Assembly (NCBI GenBank): GCA_903824185.1
Contig: CAIJVU010000075.1
Span: 1-64,000 of the forward strand
Source: an uncultured Hyphomicrobiales bacterium
GTDB taxonomy: Bacteria; Pseudomonadota; Alphaproteobacteria; Rhizobiales; Beijerinckiaceae
DNA: 64,000 nt
Reading direction: 5' to 3'
The position numbers and the translations under genes were made by a program. Shown piece by piece: positions 7,936-16,737 of the stretch (within the stretch, counting starts at the first letter, position 1; every line of letters starts with the position of its first letter). The notes under the pieces were generated by a model. That model did no database searches. It saw nothing but the letters and a program-made list of their open reading frames with translations, and was not told the DNA's origin.

Positions 7936-8349
7936 TCACGCGCCAGCAGGAGGTGCGCCGGGTGCTTTTCCAGAAGCTAAAATGGATGGTGGGCGACCGC
8001 TTACATTCAGCGTTTTAAAAATATCAATAACGCTGATTATGATTTCATAATTTAATCGTGTAAAAACATGCGCATGATTAGGAGGTGCAGCCTTGCTGCC
8101 CTGCATGACACATCCCATGTCACAGTCATGGCTCATTGCCGGATCATGGGGGAGCGCCGCAGGATTCTTTTTGAGTGCAGCCTGCGATAACACACTCTCT
8201 GTCACGCAGAGGATAAAGCCATGACCATCGGTTGCAGCAGCGATGGCGCGCAAAGGCATGAGCATGGATTGGGCGACGAGGACATAGGCTAAAAATAAGC
8301 CCAGAGCCCGGCCGGTCATGCGCTGTGACAGAAATCGAAAAAACTGCAT
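7936..8349 (-). CDS. DUF2946-like small protein, probably metal related
   Basis: A 137-residue protein with an N-terminal hydrophobic signal or anchor (GLFLAYVLVAQSMLMPLRAIA) and a central His/Cys/Met cluster (ALPHDPAMSHDCDMGCVMQ) suited to metal binding. This layout fits DUF2946, a family found beside copper genes. It is transcribed ahead of the DUF1775/PCuAC gene with a 61-base gap, so the two may form an operon for periplasmic copper handling. The biochemical role is unknown. Confidence 0.6.
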   Translation of the reverse strand: MQFFRFLSQRMTGRALGLFLAYVLVAQSMLMPLRAIAAATDGHGFILCVTESVLSQAALKKNPAALPHDPAMSHDCDMGCVMQGSKAAPPNHAHVFTRLNYEIIISVIDIFKTLNVSGRPPSILASGKAPGAPPAGA

Positions 8350-8752
8350 TGCCTCTTTTAGCGTCCGCCTCGGCGCGCGTCAAAGAGGAAATTGATGAAC
8401 AATATCAATATTTTAATTTGGTACCGCTGGCTTTGTTTCCATAATGGCACAAACTGTTGGCGCGCCTGCGGATTCTGGCCCGCAGCATGGCCTCTTGTTC
8501 AGGTGCGGGGTCTTGTTTCTGCCAAGCTATAAAATTAAATTGTTTATTTACAACGAGTTGTGACTTTTTGGGGGTTTGGAATGTCTCTGCCAAAAAGGTG
8601 CAGAGCACGCGGAAGGGGTTTGTGGTCATGCTAAAAATCTTTTCAAAAATGCTTTGTGGAACGCGTGAAAAAATACGCGGAACTTAAAAAAACAGGCTGG
8701 ATAGACGCTCGAAACGTATCAAACAAACGTAAAACCGCTCAAAAAACGGCCC
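8350..8752. other. Spacer without a confident gene
   Basis: Two overlapping ORFs of about 75 codons exist here on opposite strands (8405-8629 minus, 8457-8687 plus). Neither shows a recognisable domain, so I do not call either. The region may hold the promoter for the minus-strand copper genes. Confidence 0.4.
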
Positions 8753-8881
8753 GAACAAAGTTTGTTCTGGGCTAAAATGCCCTATCCTGGGACAATCCGA
8801 ACCCGAAAAGGGTGGCTCGTCCTTGCCTGCTTGTAGACAAAGCGGATGGGGTCAGCAATACCTCGAACAAGTAGGTTTTTT
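8753..8881 (+). ncRNA. Candidate structured RNA ending in a hairpin and T-run
   Basis: Several complementary segments follow each other on the + strand: a 15-bp palindrome GAACAAAGTTTGTTC (8753-8767), GGGC/GCCC around TAAAAT (8769-8782), a stem with a GAAAA loop inside AACCCGAAAAGGGT, and a 9-bp stem (8826-8834 with 8867-8875, one G-U pair) followed by six Ts. Such a series, in a spacer without ORFs, suggests a small RNA or 5' leader of the dipeptidase gene. I could not match it to a known class. The terminal loop is long for a terminator. Confidence 0.25.
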
Positions 8882-8920
8882 GGCTTTTTTTAATACGTTA
8901 AAAACACGCAACGGGATCGG

Positions 8921-9973
8921 ATGCCCATGAAGATTTTTGATGGCCATAATGATTGTTTGCTCCGCTTGTTCCTAAGCGGGCATGAAGACCCCGCCTCTCT
9001 TTTTTTCAACGCGCCATCGTCGGGGCATATCGATTTCCCCCGCATTCAGCGCGGTGGATTGTGCGGCGGATTTTTTGCCATTTATGTGCCCGCCGATCAG
9101 ACGAAGCCGGGCGCGTCTTTTCTGCCCAACAGCAATCACACACCCTTGCCCGCGCCGCTCGATGCCGATTATGCCCGCCGTGTCACGCTTTCGATGGCGT
9201 CGATTTTGCTGCAGATTGTTGAACGCTCGAACGATGAAATCCGGCTTGTGACGTCCAAGACAGCGCTTGACGAAGCCATTACCCAGAACCGCCTGGCCGT
9301 TGTTTTTCATGTCGAAGGTGTGGAAGCGATTGATGCGGATTTGGCCATGCTGGACGTGCTTTATGCAGCGGGCCTTCGCTCGCTTGGGCCGGTGTGGTCC
9401 CGCCCCAATATTTTCGCGCATGGCGTGCCGTTTCGCTATCCGAGCTCGCCCGATATTGGTGACGGACTGACAGAAGCAGGCAAGCGTTTGATCAAAGCCT
9501 GCAATCGCAAACGCATTCTTGTCGATTTGTCACATCTCAATGAAAAAGGCTTTTGGGATGTGGCGGCGATCAGTGATGCACCGCTGGTGGCGACCCATTC
9601 CAACGCCCATGCCTTGTGCCAGCAATCGCGCAATCTGACAGACAAACAGCTCGATTGCATTCGTGAACGCCAAGGCATGGTCGGCGTCAATTTTGCTACC
9701 GCCTTTTTGCGCGAAGACGGACAACGCCGCGCCGATACGCCGTTGCATGATATTCTCCGGCATCTCGATTATCTCATCACCCGTCTGGGAGAAGACAAAG
9801 TCGGCTTCGGATCTGATTTTGACGGTGCCTTGATCCCCGAGGCGATCCAAGATGTGGCGGGCCTGCCAAACCTTGTCACGGCCATGCGCGCGCATGGCTA
9901 TGGTGAAGACCTGATCGAAAAAATCTGCTGGCGCAATTGGGTGGATGTGATTGGCCGCACCATCGGGGATTAA
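8921..9973 (+). CDS. Membrane dipeptidase family (M19, renal dipeptidase-like)
   Basis: A 350-residue zinc-dependent dipeptidase of family M19. The metal and substrate motifs are present: FDGHNDCLLRL at the N-terminus, HVEGVEAI in the middle, DLSHLNEKGF, ATHSNAHALC and GFGSDFDGA near the end. These enzymes cleave dipeptides, including some with D-residues. No signal peptide is present, so it is probably cytoplasmic. A second ATG six bases downstream is an alternative start. Single gene, with a candidate structured RNA in front of it. Confidence 0.9.
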   Translation: MPMKIFDGHNDCLLRLFLSGHEDPASLFFNAPSSGHIDFPRIQRGGLCGGFFAIYVPADQTKPGASFLPNSNHTPLPAPLDADYARRVTLSMASILLQIVERSNDEIRLVTSKTALDEAITQNRLAVVFHVEGVEAIDADLAMLDVLYAAGLRSLGPVWSRPNIFAHGVPFRYPSSPDIGDGLTEAGKRLIKACNRKRILVDLSHLNEKGFWDVAAISDAPLVATHSNAHALCQQSRNLTDKQLDCIRERQGMVGVNFATAFLREDGQRRADTPLHDILRHLDYLITRLGEDKVGFGSDFDGALIPEAIQDVAGLPNLVTAMRAHGYGEDLIEKICWRNWVDVIGRTIGD

Positions 9974-10125
9974 GCCTCGGGCCGACTGAACCGGCTTTGG
10001 TATATTCCTTTATATTGGAAAAATGTTCTTCTTGCAGAACGCTGTCTTTTAGGCTAAACCAGCGTCTAACTTGTTAGTTCGCGCGTGGTTTTTTTCAATC
10101 CGCGCCCCCATCGGAGTTTCCCCAC

Positions 10126-11334
10126 ATGAGCCCATCGCCGGATGCACAGACGCGTCAGTCCAGCCCCTTGCATCTGGATACGCGCTTGGTCCATGACGGA
10201 CAGGTCCGCACCTCGTTCGGGGAGACGTCGGAACCCATTTTCATGAACCAAGGGCATGTCTATGAGACGGCGGAATCCTGCGAGGCCCGTTTCAACGACA
10301 GCGAGCCCGGCTTTATCTATGCCCGTTTCTCCAACCCCACGGTTGCGATGTTTGAAGCGCGCATGGCCGCCCTTGAAGGTGCGGAGGCGGCCCGCGCCAC
10401 AGCCACGGGCATGGCGGCTGTGACAGCGGCCTTGATGGGGCAGCTGAAAGCCGGTGACCATGTAGTGGCCGCCCGCGCTCTGTTCGGCTCCTGCCGCTAT
10501 GTCATCGAAGAATGGTTGCCACGTTTCGGGGTCGAAACCACCTTGATCAACGGCACCGATCTTGCCGCTTGGCAGACCGCCGTCAGACCCAATACCAAGG
10601 TCTTCTTTCTGGAAAGCCCGACCAATCCCGGTCTGGAAATCATTGATATTGCCGCTGTTGCGAAAATCGCCCATCAGGCCGGTGCCAAGCTCACCGTGGA
10701 CAATGTCTTTGCCACGGCCTTGTGGCAAAAACCCTTGGCGCTCGGCGCGGATTGTGTGGTCTATTCGGCCACCAAACATATTGACGGACAAGGCCGCTGT
10801 CTGGGCGGGATTATCTTGGGCTCAACCGATTTTATCGAAACCCATGTCAAAACCCCCCTGCGGCAAACCGGACCCGCGATGTCGCCTTTCAATGCATGGG
10901 TGATGTTGAAAGGGCTTGAGACTTTTTCCCTGCGCGTGGAACGCCAGAGCCAATCAGCCGCAGTGATTGCCGATGCCTTGGCCGACCATCCGACACTTGA
11001 ACAGCTGATCTATCCCAATCACCGCCATCACCCGCAAGCCGCGCTGATCGCGCAGCAGATGCAGGGCGGATCAAGCCTGATTGCCCTGACCATCAAGGGC
11101 GGCAAAGCGGCAGCCTTCCGTTTTCTGAACGCGCTGCGCCTGATCCGGATTTCCAACAATCTGGGCGATGCGAAAAGTCTTGTAACCCATCCGGCCACCA
11201 CCACCCACCAACGCTTCACGCCCGAGCAACGGCTCGACATGAATGTGGGGGACGGCTTGGTGCGCCTTTCTATTGGGCTCGAACATCCGACCGATCTGAT
11301 AGCCGATCTCAAGGCCGCACTTGCGGCTGTTTAA
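10126..11334 (+). CDS. metZ: O-succinylhomoserine sulfhydrylase
   Basis: A 402-residue PLP enzyme of the Cys/Met metabolism family. It makes homocysteine directly from O-succinylhomoserine and sulfide in methionine synthesis. The PLP lysine is Lys217 in YSATKHIDGQGRCLGG, a stretch characteristic of MetZ rather than MetB or MetC. ATATGMAAVTAAL near 91-103 binds the cofactor phosphate. The gene stands alone. I looked in the 150-base leader for the SAM-II riboswitch frequent before alphaproteobacterial metZ and did not find a convincing match. Confidence 0.92.
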   Translation: MSPSPDAQTRQSSPLHLDTRLVHDGQVRTSFGETSEPIFMNQGHVYETAESCEARFNDSEPGFIYARFSNPTVAMFEARMAALEGAEAARATATGMAAVTAALMGQLKAGDHVVAARALFGSCRYVIEEWLPRFGVETTLINGTDLAAWQTAVRPNTKVFFLESPTNPGLEIIDIAAVAKIAHQAGAKLTVDNVFATALWQKPLALGADCVVYSATKHIDGQGRCLGGIILGSTDFIETHVKTPLRQTGPAMSPFNAWVMLKGLETFSLRVERQSQSAAVIADALADHPTLEQLIYPNHRHHPQAALIAQQMQGGSSLIALTIKGGKAAAFRFLNALRLIRISNNLGDAKSLVTHPATTTHQRFTPEQRLDMNVGDGLVRLSIGLEHPTDLIADLKAALAAV

Positions 11335-11452
11335 AGCCTCTCTTAACCCCGTTTGCCCTGCAGAAGACAGCATTTGTTGCATTAAATGGCGTTTTAGAAT
11401 AATTATAGCTGATCGACTGGCCGGACTGCTGAGCTACTTTTCTTTTGAACGG

Positions 11453-11541
11453 ACGCTTCAGACTCTTGCTTATTCGACTAACCCGCAGGAATCATTGGTG
11501 AATTCTGCACTGAAGCGTTACGATTGAGAAAGGTATGTGCC
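11453..11541 (+). promoter_or_regulatory. Structured 5' leader of the cold shock gene
   Basis: ACGCTTCAG at 11453-11461 is perfectly complementary to CTGAAGCGT at 11510-11518, so the transcript can fold into a long-range stem closing a 48-base loop. It ends about 23 bases before the cspA start codon, just ahead of the GAAAGG ribosome binding site. Long folded leaders that control translation with temperature are known for cspA genes, so a thermosensor role is plausible but inferred. Confidence 0.45.
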
Positions 11542-11751
11542 ATGGAAACGGGTACAGTGAAATGGTTTAACGAGCAAAAGGGCTATGGATTCATCCAGCC
11601 TGAAAACGGCGGCAAGGACGTTTTCGTCCATATTTCCGCTGTGGAACGTGCTGGTCTGCGCGGTCTGAAAGACGGCCAGAAGATCGGCTACGAGCTCGAA
11701 GCTGACCGCCGCACCGGCCGTCAGTCTGCAGTCAATCTGCAGGTTTCGTAA
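11542..11751 (+). CDS. cspA: Cold shock protein (CspA family)
   Basis: A 69-residue single cold-shock domain starting METGTVKWFNEQKGYGFI. Both RNA-binding motifs are present: KGYGFI (RNP1) and DVFVHIS (RNP2). It binds single-stranded RNA or DNA and acts as an RNA chaperone. The ATG at 11542 is chosen because it follows GAAAGG and gives the canonical N-terminus; an in-frame start at 11524 would add six unconserved residues. A strong terminator follows the gene. Confidence 0.95.
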   Translation: METGTVKWFNEQKGYGFIQPENGGKDVFVHISAVERAGLRGLKDGQKIGYELEADRRTGRQSAVNLQVS

Positions 11752-11790
11752 TCACGCTCCAGCGCAAGCTGGATGGTGAAACAATATGAA

Positions 11791-11811
11791 AAAGCGCACT
11801 CTGTGCGCTTT
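11791..11811. terminator. Bidirectional terminator between cspA and uxuB
   Basis: AAAGCGCAC and GTGCGCTTT enclose a TCT loop, with an A-run on one side and a T-run on the other. It therefore can end transcription of cspA (+) and of the converging uxuB (-), which stops 44 bases away. Confidence 0.85.
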
Positions 11812-11854
11812 TTTGTTGCCTGCTGTGCAGCGCCTTTTCGTCAGGCGCACAGGA

Positions 11855-13345
11855 TTAGCCCCTTGGCATGGCCGCCACGCTGGCCCGCGCGCCCTTGCTG
11901 ATCAGCCCGTCAAGGGCTTGGGTGACCGCCGCCACAAAAGCGGGATGAGCTGGCAGGTCTTTGCCAAAAATGGCCTCGACCCCCAACAAGGCCGGGACAA
12001 GCTGTTGCGCATTCAGGTCCGCCTGATCAGCACGCCTGCGCAACTCAGCCGCCATGGGATCACGCACATCAATCGGCTGGCCCTTTTCATCAACGCCTGT
12101 GACATAGCGCATCCAAGCAGCGACGCCCAAAGCAAGGCGGTCAATCGGCGCATGGGCTGCGAGGCGTTCGCGGATCGTGGACAGCAAGCGCTGCGGTAAT
12201 TTTTGCGATCCATCCATGGCAATCTGCCATGTGCGATGGCGCAAAGCCGTGTTGTGGAAACGTGTCAGCAAAGACCGGCGATAAGCACCGACATCAGCGC
12301 CTTGCGGCAGAGTCAGAACCGGCGTGATCTCCTTGACCATCAGATCCTCGATCAAACCGGCCAGCGCTGTATCGGCCATGGCCTCCGCCACGGTTTCATA
12401 GCCCGAGAGATAGCCGAGATAAGCAAGCGTCGAATGACTGCCATTGAGCAGACGCAGCTTCATGGTTTCATAAGGCAGCACGTCTTTCACCAGCTCCGCC
12501 CCAAAGGCACCCCAATCGGGACGGCCTTGCGGGAAGTGATCTTCGATGACCCATTGCGTGAAGGGTTCGGTCATGATCGGCCAAGCATCCGTGACGCCCA
12601 AAGCTTGTGCGACCAAATCACGATCGGCATCGGTTGTGGCAGGGACGATGCGATCCACCATGGTCGAGGGAAAAGCCACATCCTGCGACACCAAGGACAG
12701 CAGATCCTTGCGGGCCAGCTGGGTGAACTGGGTCATCACGCCCTGCAACGTATGGCCATTGGCGGGCAAATTGTCACAGGTCATAATCGTGAAAGGCGTA
12801 AGCCCCTGCCGCTGGCGTTCGGCCAAAGCGGCCAGCAAGAACCCGACCACTGAACGCGGCTGATCGGGATGCGCGAGATCATGCTGAATATCGGGATGCG
12901 CGACATTCAAATCACCGGTTGCGGGATCATGGCAATAGCCTTTTTCCGTCACCGTCAAAGAGACAATCTTCACACTGTCTTGCGCCATGGTTTTGATGAG
13001 CGCGGCGGGATCTTCCGGCGCGACATGCAAGGATTTCAAAGCGCCGACAACCTGATAATCCGTGTGGTCGGTATCGCGCACGGCGACGGTATAAAGCCCG
13101 TCTTGCGGGGCCAAGGCATCGCGCGTATCGGCGGCACGCAAACTGGCCCCCACAATACCCCAGCGATGATCGCCCGCATTGAGCGCCTGTTCGGTATAAG
13201 CGGCTTGATGGGCACGATGAAACGCTCCCAAGCCCAGATGCACAAGGCCTGTCTGGATATTGGCGCGATCATAGGTGGGACGCACAACCTGTGAGGACAG
13301 AGCTGCCAGACTTTTATTTGATAAACGCGGCTTCGAGGATGTCAT
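11855..13345 (-). CDS. uxuB: Fructuronate reductase (D-mannonate oxidoreductase), long-chain mannitol dehydrogenase family
   Basis: A 496-residue polyol dehydrogenase of the long-chain MDR/mannitol dehydrogenase type. The N-terminal nucleotide-binding fold begins GLVHLGLGAFHRAHQAAYT, and the catalytic lysine region appears as ETMKLRLLNGSHSTLAYLG, diagnostic of this family. The sequence alone could be mannitol or tagaturonate dehydrogenase, but its start overlaps the uxuA stop by 4 bases and uxaC lies upstream, so fructuronate to mannonate reduction in glucuronate degradation is the likely step. Confidence 0.88.
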   Translation of the reverse strand: MTSSKPRLSNKSLAALSSQVVRPTYDRANIQTGLVHLGLGAFHRAHQAAYTEQALNAGDHRWGIVGASLRAADTRDALAPQDGLYTVAVRDTDHTDYQVVGALKSLHVAPEDPAALIKTMAQDSVKIVSLTVTEKGYCHDPATGDLNVAHPDIQHDLAHPDQPRSVVGFLLAALAERQRQGLTPFTIMTCDNLPANGHTLQGVMTQFTQLARKDLLSLVSQDVAFPSTMVDRIVPATTDADRDLVAQALGVTDAWPIMTEPFTQWVIEDHFPQGRPDWGAFGAELVKDVLPYETMKLRLLNGSHSTLAYLGYLSGYETVAEAMADTALAGLIEDLMVKEITPVLTLPQGADVGAYRRSLLTRFHNTALRHRTWQIAMDGSQKLPQRLLSTIRERLAAHAPIDRLALGVAAWMRYVTGVDEKGQPIDVRDPMAAELRRRADQADLNAQQLVPALLGVEAIFGKDLPAHPAFVAAVTQALDGLISKGARASVAAMPRG

Positions 13346-14553
13346 GACAATTGCTCCACGGCGCGCATGATACCGCGCAATTCAGCCAGGCCTTTCAAGC
13401 GGCCAATGCCTGCATAGCCGGGGGTGACGGTCTTGTTCAAATCATCCAGCATGCGATGGCCGTGATCGGGCCGGAAGGGGATCCGGTCCTCGACGGAACG
13501 GGTTTGATTGACATCCATCAAGGCTTTAACAACACCGACCATATCGACATCGCCATCAAGATGATCGGATTCAAAAAAGGATCCGTCCGCCTCGCGCAAA
13601 GTGGCGCGCAAATGCACGAAATGGATGCGCTCGGCAAATTGTTTGACCATGGCCACGAGATCATTGTCAGCCCGCACACCCAAGGAGCCCGTGCAAAAAC
13701 ACATGCCATTGGCAGGGCTTTTCACGGCATCGAAAATGGCTTGATAATCGGCGGCGGTGGAGGCAATGCGCGGCAGGCCGAACAAAGGACGCGGGGGATC
13801 ATCGGGATGCAGGGTCAAGGTCACCCCAAGGCTTTCGGCCACCGGTGTCACCGCCTCCAGAAATTCAACCAGATGCTGGCGCAAGCGCGGTGCATCAATA
13901 TGGTGATAGGTTTCCAAACGGGCGCGGAAAGCCGGAATGGACAGAGGGTCGGTGGTTGAGCCCGGCAAGGCACTGGCAATATTGACAATCAACGTATCGA
14001 TATCGGCCTGCGAAAAGGTTGCATACAGCGCTTTGGCGCGCTCAAGCTGTGCCGCATCATAATCCTTGGCAGCGTTGGGGCGCTCCAAGATAAACAGATC
14101 AAAGGCTGCAAAGCGGTCGGCATCAAAGCGCATCGCCGTCGCCCCTGTCGGCAGCGGCCAATCAATATCCGTGCGGCACCAATCGACCACCGGCATGAAA
14201 TTGTAGCAGATGGTTTTGATGTCATGGGCGGCAACCGCCTGCATGCTTTCAATCCAGCCTTGGATGGACTCTTTGGCGCCTTTGCCCAGACGCCGCACAT
14301 CGTCGGGGATCGGGATGCTCTCGACAATCGTCCAATGCAAGGGGGTACGATCTTTGTTGTGTTGCTCGATCATCGCCTTGCGCTCGCCGACGGCCTCGGC
14401 TGTCCAGACCTGACCCGGTTTGAAATGATGCAAAGCGCTGACGATTTCATGCGCACCCGCCTGCCGGACATGATCCAAGCTGACCGGATCCTGAGGGCCA
14501 AACCACCGCCATGACTGGCGCATCAAGCCCTTGTGTTGCATGCCTTGAGCCAT
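13342..14553 (-). CDS. uxuA: Mannonate dehydratase
   Basis: A 403-residue TIM-barrel enzyme that dehydrates D-mannonate to 2-keto-3-deoxygluconate. Visible family hallmarks are MRQSWRWFGPQDPVSLDHVRQAGA at the N-terminus (read here in parts), the YNFMPVVDWCRTD segment, LHPDDPP and FVHLR. It needs a divalent metal. It is the middle gene of the uxaC-uxuA-uxuB set, coupled to uxuB by an ATGA overlap. The kdgK/eda enzymes that would complete the pathway are not in this window. Confidence 0.95.
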   Translation of the reverse strand: MAQGMQHKGLMRQSWRWFGPQDPVSLDHVRQAGAHEIVSALHHFKPGQVWTAEAVGERKAMIEQHNKDRTPLHWTIVESIPIPDDVRRLGKGAKESIQGWIESMQAVAAHDIKTICYNFMPVVDWCRTDIDWPLPTGATAMRFDADRFAAFDLFILERPNAAKDYDAAQLERAKALYATFSQADIDTLIVNIASALPGSTTDPLSIPAFRARLETYHHIDAPRLRQHLVEFLEAVTPVAESLGVTLTLHPDDPPRPLFGLPRIASTAADYQAIFDAVKSPANGMCFCTGSLGVRADNDLVAMVKQFAERIHFVHLRATLREADGSFFESDHLDGDVDMVGVVKALMDVNQTRSVEDRIPFRPDHGHRMLDDLNKTVTPGYAGIGRLKGLAELRGIMRAVEQLS

Positions 14554-14592
14554 CGTCGCACTCCCGAATACTGTCTGATTTTTTTCCAGTGA

Positions 14593-16011
14593 TTATAATT
14601 TATAGGCTTGCTTGACCAAGCGATAGGTCAGGTCATTCGCGATCTCATGTGCCTCGTCTTCATCGAGCCTGTGATCAGCCACCAATTCCGCAAGGAATGA
14701 GGCATCAACCCGACGGGCTACATCATGGCGGGCCGGAATGGAGGGGAAGGCGCGGGTATCATCGTTAAAGCCAACGGTATTATAGAAACCGGCGGTTTCA
14801 ATCGCCTGTTCGCGGAACCGCTTCATGCCCTCAACGGAATCAAAGAACCACCAAGGCGGGCCCAAACGCAAGCAGGGATAGTGACCGGCAAGCGGAGCCA
14901 GTTCGCGCGAATAAGAGGTCTCATCCAGCGTGAACAAAATCACCGTCAGATCCCGCTCATTGCCGAAACGGTCGAGCAGCGGTTTGAGGGCCTGCACATA
15001 ATTGGTGGCGGAGGGAATATCCGCGCCCATGTCGCGGCCAAACTTGTCCATAATCACATGATTGTGATTGCGCACAGAGCCGGGATGGATCTGCATCACC
15101 AAGCCGTCATCGAGCGACATGCGGGCCATTTCGGTGAGCATCTGCGCCCGAAACAATTCGGCTTCCGCCGCACTGACCGGTCCCTTGCGGACCTTGTCAT
15201 AGAGCGCCGTGATCTCTGACAGGCTCAAATCGGCGGTGGCGGCCGAGGGGTGGCCGTGATCGCTTGAGGTGGCGCCAAAGGATTTGAAATAAGAGCGGCG
15301 GTTGCGATGCGCCTCCAGATAGCCCTGCCATGTGCCGGTATCGCAGCCGGTGATCTCGCCCAGCTTGTGCAGATTGGCATGGAAGCCGTCAAAATCGGGA
15401 TCCACCACCGGATCGGGCCGATAGGCGGTGACGACCCGTCCGGCCCAACCGCTGTTTTTCAGGGTTTGATGGTGATGGAGGGGATCAAGCGGGCTTTCGG
15501 TTGTCGCGATCACCTCGATATTGAAGCGCTCGAACAAAGCGCGGGGGCGATAAGCGGGCTGGGCCAGACATTCGGCAATGCGGTCATAAAACGCATCGGC
15601 ATTGGATGGCCCCAGCCGCTCTTGCAAATCGAACAAAGTCGATAGCGTATGGTCAAGCCAACTGCGGGTGGGTGTGCCGCGGAACAAATAATAATGGTCG
15701 GCAAAACGACGCCAGATTTTGCGCGGATCACTTTCAATCGCCGCCCCGTCGCGCCGCTTGATACCCAGATCCTCAAGCTTCACACCCTGACTGTACAACA
15801 TCCGGAAAATATAATGATCGGGCACCACCAACAGGCTGGCCGGATCGGCAAACGGCTTGTTCTCGGCATACCAGCTGGGATCGGTATGGCCATGCGGGGA
15901 TACAATCGGCAGATCTTTGATGCTGTCATAGAGGCGGCGGGCAATGGCGCGGGTCTGCGGTTCAGAAGGCAGGATCCGATCCGGATGAAGAAGTGATTTA
16001 GCCGCGCCCAT
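14593..16011 (-). CDS. uxaC: Glucuronate isomerase
   Basis: About 472 residues using the ATG at 16011; a longer start at 16038 adds nine residues that look unconserved. UxaC interconverts glucuronate and fructuronate (and galacturonate and tagaturonate). The amidohydrolase-like metal motif SPHGHTDPSWYAEN and the closing GFNDDTRAFPSIPARHDVARR typify the family. It is the first gene of the glucuronate operon, 39 bases ahead of uxuA. No transcription factor or transporter for hexuronates lies next to it, so regulation must come from elsewhere. Confidence 0.95.
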   Translation of the reverse strand: MGAAKSLLHPDRILPSEPQTRAIARRLYDSIKDLPIVSPHGHTDPSWYAENKPFADPASLLVVPDHYIFRMLYSQGVKLEDLGIKRRDGAAIESDPRKIWRRFADHYYLFRGTPTRSWLDHTLSTLFDLQERLGPSNADAFYDRIAECLAQPAYRPRALFERFNIEVIATTESPLDPLHHHQTLKNSGWAGRVVTAYRPDPVVDPDFDGFHANLHKLGEITGCDTGTWQGYLEAHRNRRSYFKSFGATSSDHGHPSAATADLSLSEITALYDKVRKGPVSAAEAELFRAQMLTEMARMSLDDGLVMQIHPGSVRNHNHVIMDKFGRDMGADIPSATNYVQALKPLLDRFGNERDLTVILFTLDETSYSRELAPLAGHYPCLRLGPPWWFFDSVEGMKRFREQAIETAGFYNTVGFNDDTRAFPSIPARHDVARRVDASFLAELVADHRLDEDEAHEIANDLTYRLVKQAYKL

Positions 16012-16087
16012 CAAAGTGCCTCCCAAGAATAAAACCAAAGTTTAGGAATATCCGCATCAAGCCTGTCTCGCAAGCACCGCGATGGCC

Positions 16088-16630
16088 TTAATGGCGATTT
16101 TGCCGCATCCGCTCGCGGATCCGTTCGATGATCCGGAACAGCCGGGAGCGGGTCGGCCCCACAAAGGCGCGGATGGCCGCCATCCGAAACCGGACAAGGT
16201 CCAAAAAGGGCGCGATCTGCCGATGCGCCCAGTGGCGCGCCGCTTCGATTGTTTCATAGATCCAGCGAAACCAGGCGAGTTCCAGCAACCGCTCGCGGCA
16301 TAATTCAAACAATAAAACCGTGATCCCCAGAGACAGCGTTTTGGCCACCACAAACAGGCCTGTTCCGACGATCACATGCCCTTGGGCCACAAGCCACAAA
16401 GCGCCCAGTTTGACAGGCAATAAAATCGTATCCGGCAGAACGAAAATACAGACAATCAGCCAGCGCGGCAGCGTCGTCAGCCAATCGCCCAACCGCTGTT
16501 TGATCCGTAGCCAGCCGATGCGCTCGATCAGAGCGCGGATCGGGGGAACCAATAAATCCCACAGCCATGCTTCCAGCAGAAACAACAGCGCCAGAAAAAT
16601 CCAGACGGGTTTTAAAAACTTGCGGATCAT
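16088..16630 (-). CDS. Membrane protein of unknown function
   Basis: About 180 residues when started at the ATG at 16630 (a longer frame starts at 16678). Two hydrophobic stretches (WIFLALLFLLEAWLWDLL and LIVCIFVLPDTILLPVKL) and a third (GTGLFVVAKTLSLGITVLLF) predict an inner membrane protein, followed by a strongly basic C-terminal tail rich in Arg. I recognise it only as a kind of protein frequent in alphaproteobacteria, with no function known to me. It lies between the lpd terminator and uxaC. Confidence 0.6.
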   Translation of the reverse strand: MIRKFLKPVWIFLALLFLLEAWLWDLLVPPIRALIERIGWLRIKQRLGDWLTTLPRWLIVCIFVLPDTILLPVKLGALWLVAQGHVIVGTGLFVVAKTLSLGITVLLFELCRERLLELAWFRWIYETIEAARHWAHRQIAPFLDLVRFRMAAIRAFVGPTRSRLFRIIERIRERMRQNRH

Positions 16631-16685
16631 TTTTTGAGTTGTCGCATGCCCGACGACAATAGCAAGAGCGAAAGCCAAGAAAAAA

Positions 16686-16706
16686 GCCGGTCACATGATG
16701 ACCGGC
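16686..16706 (-). terminator. Terminator of the suc-lpd operon
   Basis: GCCGGTCA and TGACCGGC enclose a 5-base loop. On the minus strand the stem is followed by a run of Ts. It sits 32 bases beyond the lpd stop and closes the long mdh-to-lpd gene group. Confidence 0.85.
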
Positions 16707-16737
16707 CTTACTCAATCAGCCAAGGCCTGAAAGCCTG

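Noticed and set aside
8405-8687. Two overlapping ORFs of about 75 codons on opposite strands
   Set aside because: No recognisable domain, mutual overlap and weak starts; more likely chance frames in a spacer.
9974-10125. SAM-II riboswitch before metZ
   Set aside because: The leader has GGCTAAA and small hairpins, but the conserved SAM-II core and pseudoknot pairing could not be matched.
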